A stretch of DNA of 12,523 bases from Campylobacterota bacterium (GCA_003646505.1 QMKT01000036.1:1-12523), one strand, 5' to 3'. Shown: positions 1 to 7,164, numbered from the stretch's first letter. A program made the numbers and translations. Notes: generated by a model not told the origin, from the letters alone.

Positions 1-229
1 CTAGAACAAACAGAACACTAAAATACTTGGTAATAGAAGAAAAGAAACTTTCTAAGAAGTTAGATAGTTTAACTCTCTATTGGTAGTCTGGCTTTCTACG
101 TGAGATCCATGGACTTTCCGTACTCACCTCGCGATGAATTTGGCTTTTTCAATACAGTTAAACCGTATATTTAATTGTAACACTATATTCTTAATAAAGA
201 ATAAAATGGCGTATTATTTTTTAAAAGAT
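1..229. other. gene-free stretch with a potentially structured segment (82-147)
   Basis: No convincing coding region is seen here. A plus-strand ORF beginning at 134 mostly lies antisense to the GGDEF-EAL gene and matches nothing I recognise. Within 82-127 there are two adjacent short hairpins: GTAG/CTAC (83-86 with 96-99) and, immediately after it, GTGAG/CTCAC (100-104 with 123-127), the latter enclosing the palindrome TCCATGGA (106-113). The words TGGCTTT occur at 89-95 and 141-147. This could be part of an RNA leader, a small repeat or an end of an element lying outside the window. I compared it by eye with c-di-GMP, TPP, SAM, cobalamin, RNase P and SRP RNA signatures and found no match. 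Confidence 0.35.
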
Positions 230-240
230 TTACAAAATCT
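223..240 (-). terminator. weak terminator-like hairpin after the GGDEF-EAL gene
   Basis: On the minus strand AGATTT and AAATCT (240-235 and 231-226) form a 6-bp stem with a 3-base loop, followed by TTTT and then A-rich sequence. It overlaps the TAA stop of the GGDEF-EAL gene and lies at the end of the five-gene operon, which is where a terminator is expected. The stem is AT-rich and the U-run is short, so efficiency is doubtful. Confidence 0.35.
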
Positions 241-2368
241 GTTTTTCATGATATATATGTATAAAACTTTCACTATCCATTGGCTTGGCAAAATAATACC
301 CTTGTGCCATATCACAATTGTAGGATCTCAGTACATTTTCCTGTTCCAGTGTTTCAACGCCTTCAGCGATCACTTCATATCCTAAACTTTGAGACAATAC
401 TATAATTGTCTTAGCCACCTGGGCATCATGTTCATTTGTTGTGATCTCTGAAATAAAAGATTTATCGATCTTGATCGTATCTATAGACAAACTCTTAAGA
501 TAACTCATAGATGAATACCCTGTACCAAAATCATCAATAGAGATTCGGCAGCCTAAACTGCGCAGATCATCAAGAATAGTCAACTTCCCCGTGGCATATT
601 CCATAATATACCGTTCTGTTAATTCAATTTCAATATTTTTAGCTTCTATACCAGTCTCATCAATAATGCTTTTAAAATTTTCAAAAGCATCCGCTTGGCG
701 CAACTGTACAGATGAAATATTAATTGCAATTAAATTAAGTTCCAATCCTTGATCTTTCCATTTCATGTACTCTTGGCAGGCAGAACGAAATACAAAATAC
801 CCTAACTCAACTATCAGCCCTGTGTCTTCAGCCACTGGGATGAATTCTACAGGAGAAACATTTCCAAGTACAGGACTATTCCAACGGATCAATGCCTCTG
901 CTCCAGTGATCTTAGCTGTAGACAAATGATATTGCGGCTGATAATGTAAAATAAATTCCTGCTTCTTCAAGGCATGCACTAACTCCTGCTCCAACTCCAA
1001 ACGTCTATGTATCTTGATGGAGAGTTGTTCAGTATAAAAGGCATAAGTATCACCGCCATTGTCTTTAGCGTGATACATCGCAGAGTCTGCATGCTTAAGC
1101 AGCATACTTTTAGTCTGACCGTCATCAGGGTATTTTGCGATCCCTATACTTGCAGAAGTATTTAAACTATATTCTCTTATCTGTATAGGCTCTCGAATAA
1201 TAGAAGCAATTTTATTCACTAAAATATCTATCGAATCTATATCTTTCTTATTTTCAATAATGGAGACAAACTCATCCCCACCTATACGTGCAAGAAGATT
1301 TCCTTTGCCCAATATATTACTGATACGATCAGCAAGAACAACGAGCATTTCATCCCCAATATCATGACCTAAAGTATCATTGATAATTTTAAATCGGTCC
1401 AGGTCTATAAACAAGACAATGAAGTTCTTTTTACCTTTATGTTTTTCATTTACCCGTTCATTTATATAGCGCTCAAACTCTGCTCTGTTAGGAAGTTTTG
1501 TTAAAGTATCATGATACGCCAAGTAGAATACTTCAGCTCTATTTCTGAGTACTTTTAAGTAGGTATACACTAATACAATTAAAATAATAAGTGCAAATAT
1601 AAAAAATGCCTGTCCGATCATACCTTCTGCTTGCTTATTACGCCGTGATTCATACTCCAAAAGCACACTCAATGAATCAATAGTATCATCTAACGCCAAT
1701 GTCTTATTTTGTTTTAAAAGTGAGTTTAATGCTCTTATATCTTTTAAAACCTGTTTGCTGTGTCCATAAAAGTAATCAAGAACTTCATCTCCTGAACGAT
1801 GTAAATTTAGGCTGACCAGGTCTTGCTCCAGATGTAATTCATCTAAGTCTCTACCCATGAAAACCTGCCCTATTTTATATAAAATATCACCCAGCAACTT
1901 TTGAACTTGACCATTTTCGATATCTTTTTGCCTAAGTGAGATTTCTAATTCATATAAATAATAAACAGCACTTATAATTCTTGCATTTAACGTTTTAAAT
2001 CTTTCTATCACGTCTGTTTTTATCTCATATAGGGTACTGATCTGTTTCAACAGTGCAGCCACCTCAGAGCTGAACGCTACATGTATTTCATTCTCTTGAA
2101 GTGCAAGTAACTCTATGTCAAACTGTTTTGTAGTCTCTGCGATCTGATCATTATCCAAATAACGATATGAACGCATCAAAGTATTATCAATAGCTTGATT
2201 GTAATTCTGTAGTTTTACAACACCATTCATGTATTGATCGTTGTTCTTAATATTGGTATTGACATTTTGTAAATAGTAAAAAAGAATAGCAAGGGAAACA
2301 ACAAAGAATAACAGAAGTATCATGGCTCCATCAACATTTTTTTTAAAAAAACTATTGATGCTGAACAT
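230..2368 (-). CDS. membrane-anchored GGDEF-EAL cyclic-di-GMP enzyme with periplasmic sensor
   Basis: This 712-residue protein probably makes and/or degrades the second messenger c-di-GMP in response to a periplasmic signal. A transmembrane segment lies at about residues 15-34 and a second at about 252-272. Between them is about 215 residues of charged, helical-looking sequence, possibly a DAHL-like or other all-helical sensor (a guess). The GGDEF domain spans about 284-445 with an intact GGDEF motif at 363-367, so cyclase activity is plausible. The product-inhibition RxxD I-site expected at 354-357 reads GKGN and is absent. The EAL domain follows, with EAL at 491-493 and further conserved catalytic elements: N550, the IELTE stretch at about 581-585, DDFGTGYSS (612-620), K636 in KIDKSF and E669 in AEGVE. 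Phosphodiesterase activity is therefore also plausible. The ATG at 2368 has AAGGA five bases upstream and lies inside the end of the peroxidase gene (17-base overlap), so translational coupling is likely. It is the last gene of the operon. Confidence 0.93.
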   Translation of the reverse strand: MFSINSFFKKNVDGAMILLLFFVVSLAILFYYLQNVNTNIKNNDQYMNGVVKLQNYNQAIDNTLMRSYRYLDNDQIAETTKQFDIELLALQENEIHVAFSSEVAALLKQISTLYEIKTDVIERFKTLNARIISAVYYLYELEISLRQKDIENGQVQKLLGDILYKIGQVFMGRDLDELHLEQDLVSLNLHRSGDEVLDYFYGHSKQVLKDIRALNSLLKQNKTLALDDTIDSLSVLLEYESRRNKQAEGMIGQAFFIFALIILIVLVYTYLKVLRNRAEVFYLAYHDTLTKLPNRAEFERYINERVNEKHKGKKNFIVLFIDLDRFKIINDTLGHDIGDEMLVVLADRISNILGKGNLLARIGGDEFVSIIENKKDIDSIDILVNKIASIIREPIQIREYSLNTSASIGIAKYPDDGQTKSMLLKHADSAMYHAKDNGGDTYAFYTEQLSIKIHRRLELEQELVHALKKQEFILHYQPQYHLSTAKITGAEALIRWNSPVLGNVSPVEFIPVAEDTGLIVELGYFVFRSACQEYMKWKDQGLELNLIAINISSVQLRQADAFENFKSIIDETGIEAKNIEIELTERYIMEYATGKLTILDDLRSLGCRISIDDFGTGYSSMSYLKSLSIDTIKIDKSFISEITTNEHDAQVAKTIIVLSQSLGYEVIAEGVETLEQENVLRSYNCDMAQGYYFAKPMDSESFIHIYHEKQIL

Positions 2369-3299
2369 CTATATCCTTCACGATCTCTGGTAATTCTCCC
2401 GTAAGAGTATTAAGAAACTCTACAATATGGAGAAGATCATCCTTCTTCATAGGACGACCCAACTGATATTTTGTCATAATATTAACTGCGTCTTCCAATG
2501 TTTTGGCACGTCCATCATGCATATAAGGCGCAGTAAGTGCAACATTTCTCAAAGAAGGTACCTTAAATACATATTTATCTTCTTCTCTGTGCGTCGTATT
2601 ATAACGTCCAAGTTCTTCACTATCTGCATCTTTATAAATACCAAATTTATTATAGAGATTAGCCCCTATATTAATACCATTATGACAGGAAATACACCCT
2701 TTTGTTTTAAATAACCTATACCCTTCAATTTCATACTTATTTAAGGCGTTGATATCCCCATTTAAATACCTGTCAAAAGGTGAATTAGGTGTAATAAGTG
2801 CTTTTTCAAATTCAGCTAATACTTCTGCCAAATTATCTTCAGTAATACCATCGTCATAGAGTGCTTCAAACAGCGCACTATATTCCTTATTCTTTTTGAG
2901 ATCTCGCAATACAACTGGCATTGAATTACCCATTTCAACAGGGTTTATAATAGGATTAAGAGCCTGTTCCTTAAGATTCTTGGCACGCCCGTCCCAAAAC
3001 TGTCTGAAGTTATACACAGCATTATAGACAGTAGGTACATTAAAATGTCCCTTCTTTTCATCTATACCTTTTGTATAAGCACTATTATCTGCTCCATTAT
3101 GCAGTAAATTATGACAAGTCATACATGAAAACTTTTTATCTTTTGAAAGTATTGGATCTAAAAAAAGTTTTTTCCCTAATTGCACTTTTTTGGCATCCAC
3201 TTTCAAACTTGTAGGAAGAGGAACCAATTCTGCAGCAAAAATTACTGATGATAGTACTGACACAAATAACAACAAAACAAAACTACTTTTTTGCAGCAT
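2352..3299 (-). CDS. di-haem cytochrome c peroxidase (CcpA/MauG family), periplasmic
   Basis: This 315-residue secreted protein likely reduces hydrogen peroxide to water in the periplasm with electrons from small c-type cytochromes. A Sec signal peptide covers about residues 1-22 (MLQK, hydrophobic core, FAA). Two haem c attachment motifs are present: CMTCH at 59-63 and CISCH at 202-206. Other family marks are FWDGR (101-105; the Trp sits between the haems), NPVEM with the probable catalytic Glu at 122, and APYMHDGR, whose Met260 is the expected distal ligand of the high-potential haem. Length is normal for the bacterial family. The ATG has AAAGGA about eight bases upstream. It starts 14 bp after argB ends and overlaps the GGDEF-EAL gene by 17 bp. 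A MauG-like oxidase role cannot be excluded, but no partner operon is present, so peroxide detoxification is the better call. Confidence 0.92.
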   Translation of the reverse strand: MLQKSSFVLLLFVSVLSSVIFAAELVPLPTSLKVDAKKVQLGKKLFLDPILSKDKKFSCMTCHNLLHNGADNSAYTKGIDEKKGHFNVPTVYNAVYNFRQFWDGRAKNLKEQALNPIINPVEMGNSMPVVLRDLKKNKEYSALFEALYDDGITEDNLAEVLAEFEKALITPNSPFDRYLNGDINALNKYEIEGYRLFKTKGCISCHNGINIGANLYNKFGIYKDADSEELGRYNTTHREEDKYVFKVPSLRNVALTAPYMHDGRAKTLEDAVNIMTKYQLGRPMKKDDLLHIVEFLNTLTGELPEIVKDIDVQHQ

Positions 3300-3313
3300 T
3301 TCAGATTCCTTTC

Positions 3314-4180
3314 TTAAAGTTCAATACATGTCCCCACACCTGAACTTGTCAGTATTTCAAGTAATAAAGAGTGCTCCACTCGTCCATCTATAATATGTGC
3401 TTTTTTTACACCGCCACGTAACGCTTCAATACAGGCATCTACTTTGGGAACCATACCACCGTGTATGGTTCCGTCCGCCTTCAATGCTTCTGTTTTCTCA
3501 ATACTTAAGTTGGTAATGAGCTTCATCTCTTTATCCAATACACCTGGTGTATCTGTTAAAAAAAGTATCTTACGTGCTTCCATTGCAACGGCTATTTTAG
3601 ATGCTGCAAGGTCAGCATTGATGTTAAATCCAGGGTGACCCACAGTACTGCTCCCTGCAATAGGTGCAATGACAGGAACAGCACCATCTTCAATGATATT
3701 GTTCACTATCTCCGGTTCAACATGTTCTATGATTCCTGTATACCCAAAGTTATCAAAATCTTTCGGCAAACCTTTTAAAAACCCGCCATCTTTTCCCGAG
3801 ATACCGATTGCTCTACTTCCATGATTATCAAGTAACGAGACTATCTCTTTGTTGATACTGCCAGAGAGTACCATTTCAACAATACGCATGACCTCTTTTG
3901 TTGTCACACGCTGTCCTTCTACAAATTCTGTACCTATATTTAACGCAGAGAGCATATCAGTAATGCTTTTACCCCCGCCGTGCACCACTATAGGCTTCAT
4001 ACCAACTAAATGCAAGAGTACAATATCTTGGGCAAATTGTTCTTTCAGAATATTACTTGTCTGAGCAGAACCACCATACTTAATAACGATCTTTTCATTG
4101 GAAAAACGTTTAATATAAGGCAACGCTTCGAGTAGTGTTTTAACCACTTCTATATTATCTCTCACGTTTAAATCCTTCAA
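3314..4180 (-). CDS. argB: N-acetylglutamate kinase
   Basis: This 288-residue cytoplasmic enzyme phosphorylates N-acetyl-L-glutamate with ATP, the second step of arginine biosynthesis. Family motifs in order are IVIKYGGSA with the catalytic Lys34, VVHGGGK (65-71, substrate-binding glycine loop), R91, NINAD (186-190), TDTPGVL (209-215) and GGMVPK (241-246, the nucleotide-site Lys). The N-terminus carries an extra helix ending ALPYIKRF just before the first strand. In characterised enzymes that helix interlaces dimers into the arginine-inhibited hexamer, so feedback inhibition by arginine is inferred. The gene begins inside the 3' end of lpxK (26-bp overlap), which points to coupled expression. 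No other arginine gene is nearby. Confidence 0.97.
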   Translation of the reverse strand: MKDLNVRDNIEVVKTLLEALPYIKRFSNEKIVIKYGGSAQTSNILKEQFAQDIVLLHLVGMKPIVVHGGGKSITDMLSALNIGTEFVEGQRVTTKEVMRIVEMVLSGSINKEIVSLLDNHGSRAIGISGKDGGFLKGLPKDFDNFGYTGIIEHVEPEIVNNIIEDGAVPVIAPIAGSSTVGHPGFNINADLAASKIAVAMEARKILFLTDTPGVLDKEMKLITNLSIEKTEALKADGTIHGGMVPKVDACIEALRGGVKKAHIIDGRVEHSLLLEILTSSGVGTCIEL

Positions 4181-5072
4181 TATATGATTCTATCTTAATA
4201 ATTATATCATTATTTACTGTTAGTTTCAGTTTCATTTCAGATAGTGGAATATCAATCCCTTCTAGCTTTACTTTATCTTTTGATGTACATAACAGACTGC
4301 TGGCCTCATGCTGTTGTACATAACTTAAGATCATAGCTTTATCAAAATAAGCATGATCTTCCAAATACATTTTAGCCAGAACATTCTCGGGTAAATATTT
4401 ATCCAGTCTTTGAGGATTTGAAATAGCTGTCAATAAAACCATACGCTTAGTAACATCTGCTATCTCTACCACCCTCTGAAAATCTCTCTCTTCTTTTAAC
4501 ACTATATCTGCAACTCTCCTGCTAAACCAAAACTCTCTAAATGCTCCTGCAGGAAAAGGTAAATAGTTTTTGATGCTTGCAGGTTCTAGAAGTATCTCAT
4601 ATTTTTGTATCTCTACACGGTTAAACCCGTCATCCAGTATGATCAGTTTTGCTCCAGAACTTTTAGCCAGTTCGATCGCTTTATGTCTATCTTCAGATAC
4701 AATGACAGAACAGTTGGGCAGTGATTGAGCCATCAGCATAGGTTCATCTCCACTCTGTTCTACATCTACCAGTATTTCACCCTCACGGCTCACTTCTATC
4801 AACCCTGTACTTAACCTGCCATATCCGCGCGAGATAATAGTAACACCCTCAAATTTGGAAGCCAAGGCGATCACAAAAGGTGTTTTTCCTGAACCTCCAA
4901 CGATAAGATTTCCCACAGAGACAATAGGAATACCAAAGGCTTTTTGAGATGTCAGTACCCTACGTACAAACATACCGGCACCATACAGTAATGACAAAGG
5001 AGTCAAAATGACAATAAGCGGATAATGGTACCATTGTGGGCTAAAGAACATCATTTCAAAAAAATGTTTCAC
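4155..5072 (-). CDS. lpxK: tetraacyldisaccharide 4'-kinase
   Basis: LpxK transfers the gamma-phosphate of ATP to the 4' position of the tetraacyldisaccharide-1-phosphate lipid A precursor, giving lipid IVA, at the cytoplasmic face of the inner membrane. The 305-residue protein has an N-terminal hydrophobic anchor (about 16-36), then the Walker A loop VGGSGKT (58-64) after a VSVGNL strand. SRGYGR (81-86), GDEPMLMA (108-115) and LDDGF (146-150) follow, all at the spacing usual for LpxK. It is slightly shorter than the roughly 330-residue E. coli enzyme, mainly at the C-terminus. The start codon overlaps the stop of the upstream DUF455-type gene (shared ATGA at 5069-5072), and the 3' end overlaps argB by 26 bp. 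Confidence 0.96.
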   Translation of the reverse strand: MKHFFEMMFFSPQWYHYPLIVILTPLSLLYGAGMFVRRVLTSQKAFGIPIVSVGNLIVGGSGKTPFVIALASKFEGVTIISRGYGRLSTGLIEVSREGEILVDVEQSGDEPMLMAQSLPNCSVIVSEDRHKAIELAKSSGAKLIILDDGFNRVEIQKYEILLEPASIKNYLPFPAGAFREFWFSRRVADIVLKEERDFQRVVEIADVTKRMVLLTAISNPQRLDKYLPENVLAKMYLEDHAYFDKAMILSYVQQHEASSLLCTSKDKVKLEGIDIPLSEMKLKLTVNNDIIIKIESYIEGFKRER

Positions 5073-5884
5073 TCACAAACCTTTGCACCAAGTTTTTTAA
5101 TTTCAATACAGCTAAACCCTGCTTCTTTTCTGGCTTCTACATTGACATGTGGTCTGTGTTTAGAGAGAAGATCATAACGTTCAAGTATTTCAAAGTAGAC
5201 AGAGACATCTTTCCCCTCTTTTTCACAAAGAGTTTTAAACCACTTATCCCCTTTGAGAACATGATCTATCTCTTCTTCATAAATGATATTCAATGTTTCT
5301 ATCAGTTTTGCAATGGCAGGGATCTTACGTTTATTGTCGAGCTTTTTAATGATCTGCGGACTCACATCAAGTCCCGATGCTTCAAAATACCGAGGGACTA
5401 TCGCCATACGATCAAGTATGCTGTGCGCTGTGTTATTAGCAGCATCAAAAAGCCCACAATGCACGGGAAAATCTCCATAAGAGAAGCCAAGTTCTTCCAA
5501 AAGTACATTTAACATTTTGTAATGACGTATCTCGTCTTCTGCTACTACCAACCAATCTACTTTATATGCCTGAGGCATTTGAGGATAACGGTATACAGCA
5601 TCAAGTGCCAGATCTATAGCTGAGTATTCTATGTGTATTATGGAGTGTACTAAAGTAGCTAAGCCTTCTTTACTGGCAAAGTCTTTTCTATGTGGTAGGT
5701 CTTTAGGTAAGACTATGGTACATTTGGATGAATAAGAAGGTGTGTTAAACTGTATTGGGTCAAATGATTCATCAACCCTAACCTCATTTTGGCTACAATA
5801 CTCCAAACATTGAGCAGTCAATTCTTCTTTTAAGAGTATATCATCACTTATAATAGCCTGTTCTAAAAGTTCATAAAAATTCAT
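5069..5884 (-). CDS. ferritin-like DUF455-type protein (putative di-metal enzyme)
   Basis: This is a predicted 271-residue cytoplasmic protein of the DUF455 / ferritin-like four-helix family, whose reaction is not established. Numbering from the start chosen here, the likely di-metal ligands are E86 (HIEYS), E118 and H121 (DEIRH), possibly E168 (YFEASG), and E205 and H208 (EIDH). This is the E, ExxH, E, ExxH pattern of di-iron ferritin-like proteins, including the tRNA hydroxylase MiaE; an oxygenase or oxidase role is only inference. A TTG at 5911 and an ATG at 5902 are in frame upstream, but both would overlap the start of the divergent hydrolase. The ATG at 5884 opens a natural MNFYELLEQAI N-terminus, so I chose it. 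It is the first gene of the operon and its stop overlaps lpxK by 4 bp. Confidence 0.85.
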   Translation of the reverse strand: MNFYELLEQAIISDDILLKEELTAQCLEYCSQNEVRVDESFDPIQFNTPSYSSKCTIVLPKDLPHRKDFASKEGLATLVHSIIHIEYSAIDLALDAVYRYPQMPQAYKVDWLVVAEDEIRHYKMLNVLLEELGFSYGDFPVHCGLFDAANNTAHSILDRMAIVPRYFEASGLDVSPQIIKKLDNKRKIPAIAKLIETLNIIYEEEIDHVLKGDKWFKTLCEKEGKDVSVYFEILERYDLLSKHRPHVNVEARKEAGFSCIEIKKLGAKVCE

Positions 5885-5889
5885 AGGAG
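5849..5889 (+). promoter_or_regulatory. candidate promoter and ribosome binding site for the metallo-beta-lactamase gene
   Basis: TATAAT at 5849-5854, inside the 5' end of the DUF455-type gene, would start transcription near 5861 and give a leader of about 40 bases. AGGAG at 5885-5889 lies 11 bases before the ATG at 5901, a longer spacing than average. No convincing -35 is visible. Confidence 0.35.
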
Positions 5890-5899
5890 AATTATAACA
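5885..5899 (-). promoter_or_regulatory. extended -10 promoter with possible leaderless start for the DUF455-lpxK-argB operon
   Basis: On the minus strand TGTTATAAT (5899-5891) is a perfect extended -10. Six bases, TCTCCT, separate it from the ATG at 5884, so the predicted transcription start falls on the A of that ATG. No clear -35 is seen (TTGTAT, 16-base spacer, 3/6 match), which is common in Campylobacterota. The element also overlaps the translation start region of the divergent hydrolase at 5901. Confidence 0.5.
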
Positions 5900-5900
5900 C

Positions 5901-6506
5901 ATGGAAATCAAAATACAACCTATGGGTGCAACACAAACTAACTGTTACATCGTTACAATAGAAGGAAAAGACTTCATCATAGACCCTGGCATGGGTGCAA
6001 CAAAGTGGGTACTCGATAATGTCACAAACCCTGTAGCCATACTAAATACCCATGGGCACTTCGACCACGTGTGGTCAAATCAGGAAGTAAAAGAAGCACT
6101 TAAAGTTCCCATCTACTGTCCCAAAGGTGATGCTTTTATGCTCCACAACTGTCCACTAGGACAACCTACACCTCCAAGTACAGCAGACTATGAAGTAGTA
6201 GGAGATGAAACACTGGATATCGAAGGTATCAAGATACAATTCAGACTTTTCCCGGGACATACACCAGGATGTAGTATCATAGAAATAGACGATGTATGGT
6301 TCTCCGGAGATTTTCTCTTCGAACAAAGCATTGGAAGATGGGACTTCCCTTTTTCTTCAGGCGAAGAGATGGTAAAAAGTTTAGAAAAAGCGATGACATT
6401 AGATGGAGATTATACTGTCTATCCAGGACATGGTATGACTACCACTCTTAAAGCAGAACAGAGAGTTATGCCTTATTGGATAGAGCAAGTTAAAAAAACA
6501 ATTTAG
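5901..6506 (+). CDS. metallo-beta-lactamase-fold hydrolase, glyoxalase II-like
   Basis: This 201-residue cytoplasmic protein has a complete MBL-fold metal site: THGHFDH (HxHxDH at 51-56), H120 in FPGHTPG, D137 in FSGDFLF and H177 in VYPGHG. With GRxD at 145-148 and a C-terminus that ends shortly after the last histidine, it resembles the compact single-domain glyoxalase II-like (YcbL-type) hydrolases. These split thioesters such as S-lactoylglutathione in some organisms. The true substrate here is unknown, and glutathione is not assured in this lineage. It is a lone plus-strand gene, divergent from the DUF455 operon with only 16 bp between start codons, and is followed 17 bp later by the REP/RAYT unit. 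Confidence 0.9.
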   Translation: MEIKIQPMGATQTNCYIVTIEGKDFIIDPGMGATKWVLDNVTNPVAILNTHGHFDHVWSNQEVKEALKVPIYCPKGDAFMLHNCPLGQPTPPSTADYEVVGDETLDIEGIKIQFRLFPGHTPGCSIIEIDDVWFSGDFLFEQSIGRWDFPFSSGEEMVKSLEKAMTLDGDYTVYPGHGMTTTLKAEQRVMPYWIEQVKKTI

Positions 6507-6523
6507 TTTATTTATTTTATCTT

Positions 6524-6551
6524 ATGTAGGGTGGGCATTCCTGCCCACCAA
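6524..6551 (+). repeat. REP-type hairpin, left copy
   Basis: The core begins with GTAG (6526-6529), followed directly by a perfect 8-bp hairpin GGTGGGCA / TGCCCACC with loop TTCC (6530-6549). This is the layout of REP sequences recognised by RAYT proteins: a 5' GTAG or GGAG tetranucleotide next to a palindrome. The 28 bases are identical, in inverted orientation, to 7103-7130 on the other side of the transposase gene. Confidence 0.9.
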
Positions 6552-6567
6552 AAAATCGGAGATTTTT
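6551..6567 (+). promoter_or_regulatory. AT-rich hairpin carrying the RAYT ribosome binding site
   Basis: AAAAATC and GATTTTT form a perfect 7-bp stem around the loop GGA. The only Shine-Dalgarno-like word upstream of the RAYT start, GGAG (6558-6561), sits in this loop and the first stem base, 9 bases before the ATG at 6571. Folding would therefore limit ribosome access, or the hairpin could act as a weak terminator for the hydrolase gene. Confidence 0.5.
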
Positions 6568-6570
6568 ATT

Positions 6571-7095
6571 ATGCCAAACTACACAAGAATATTTGCAGAA
6601 GGTCACGCATACTTCATTACTATAAATACAGAAAAAAGAAGACCTATACTCATAGATAACATTGCTCTGCTCCGACAAGCTTTTGCAAACTCAAAACAAT
6701 ATTTTGACTACACTATAGACTGCATATCCATCATGCCAGATCATCTACACATGATACTACTTCCCAGAAATGCAGATGAATACCCAAATATCATTACATC
6801 TATAAAAATGTATTTTTCTAAAAATATTAAACATTCTTTTCAAACAACACAAAGCCAAAGTAACAAAAGAGAATTAGGAGTATGGCAAAGGCGGTATTAT
6901 GAGCATACAATTAGAGATGAAAATGAGTTAGAAAAGTATAGGAATTATGTACATTATAATCCTGTAAAACATAAATTATCAAACGCTGCTAAGGATTGGG
7001 AGTTTTCGTCATTTAGTAAATTTGTTAAAAATGGATTTTATGATGAAGATTGGTATAATTTGGATGAAGATCTGGATTTAGAGTATCAATCGTAA
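6571..7095 (+). CDS. REP-associated tyrosine transposase (RAYT, Y1/HUH family)
   Basis: This 174-residue single-domain Y1 transposase belongs to the TnpA_REP group, which nicks single-stranded REP DNA through a covalent tyrosine link. Visible marks are the HUH metal motif HLH at 58-60 inside IMPDHLHMIL, the block GVWQRRYYEHTIRDE (103-117), and NYVHYNPVKH (125-134), in which Y126 is the likely nucleophile. The length is normal and all key residues are present, so the enzyme looks intact. The acidic C-terminus (DEDWYNLDEDLDLEYQS) is less typical. It is flanked by two inverted REP hairpins, the usual setting of these genes. RAYTs are generally single-copy, chromosomally inherited genes rather than free transposons. 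The 3' half is very AT-rich compared with neighbouring genes. Confidence 0.92.
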   Translation: MPNYTRIFAEGHAYFITINTEKRRPILIDNIALLRQAFANSKQYFDYTIDCISIMPDHLHMILLPRNADEYPNIITSIKMYFSKNIKHSFQTTQSQSNKRELGVWQRRYYEHTIRDENELEKYRNYVHYNPVKHKLSNAAKDWEFSSFSKFVKNGFYDEDWYNLDEDLDLEYQS

Positions 7096-7102
7096 ACGAT
7101 TG
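7087..7102 (+). repeat. 7-bp hairpin spanning the RAYT stop codon
   Basis: CAATCGT and ACGATTG pair perfectly around AA; the TAA stop (7093-7095) lies at the top of the stem and in the loop. Seen from the right-hand REP, it occupies the same inner position that the AATC-GGA-GATT hairpin occupies beside the left REP, so each end of the unit is a two-hairpin module. Confidence 0.55.
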
Positions 7103-7130
7103 TTGGTGGGCAGGAATGCCCACCCTACAT
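7103..7130 (-). repeat. REP-type hairpin, right copy (inverted)
   Basis: This is the exact reverse complement of 6524-6551: GTAG on the minus strand (7128-7125) followed by the GGTGGGCA / TGCCCACC hairpin. The two copies point inwards around the RAYT gene. On the plus strand the hairpin is followed after a few bases by ATTTTTATAAT, so it might also help end RAYT transcription. Confidence 0.9.
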
Positions 7131-7164
7131 TTTTATAATGTTACAACAAATTTATTGTCAAATA

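Noticed and set aside
82..147. Possible c-di-GMP (GEMM) riboswitch, suggested by AAAGCC words on the minus strand and the nearby GGDEF-EAL gene
   Set aside because: The core GGGCAAACC and ACGCAAAGCC signatures and the GNRA-loop hairpin are not present in either orientation.
134..385. Plus-strand ORF of 83 codons at the left edge
   Set aside because: More than half is antisense to the end of the well-supported GGDEF-EAL gene; the composition is low-complexity and Phe/Ile-rich, and there is no recognisable domain.
5854..5866. 13-base word TAGCCTGTTCTAA also found at 8414-8426
   Set aside because: One copy is inside a coding region and the other in a spacer, with no shared flanks or symmetry; most likely chance in AT-rich DNA.
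6524..7130. Reading the RAYT unit as a classical insertion sequence with terminal inverted repeats
   Set aside because: Each arm is itself a GTAG-led palindrome, and no target-site duplication is evident outside the repeats; Y1/HUH enzymes do not use ordinary terminal inverted repeats.
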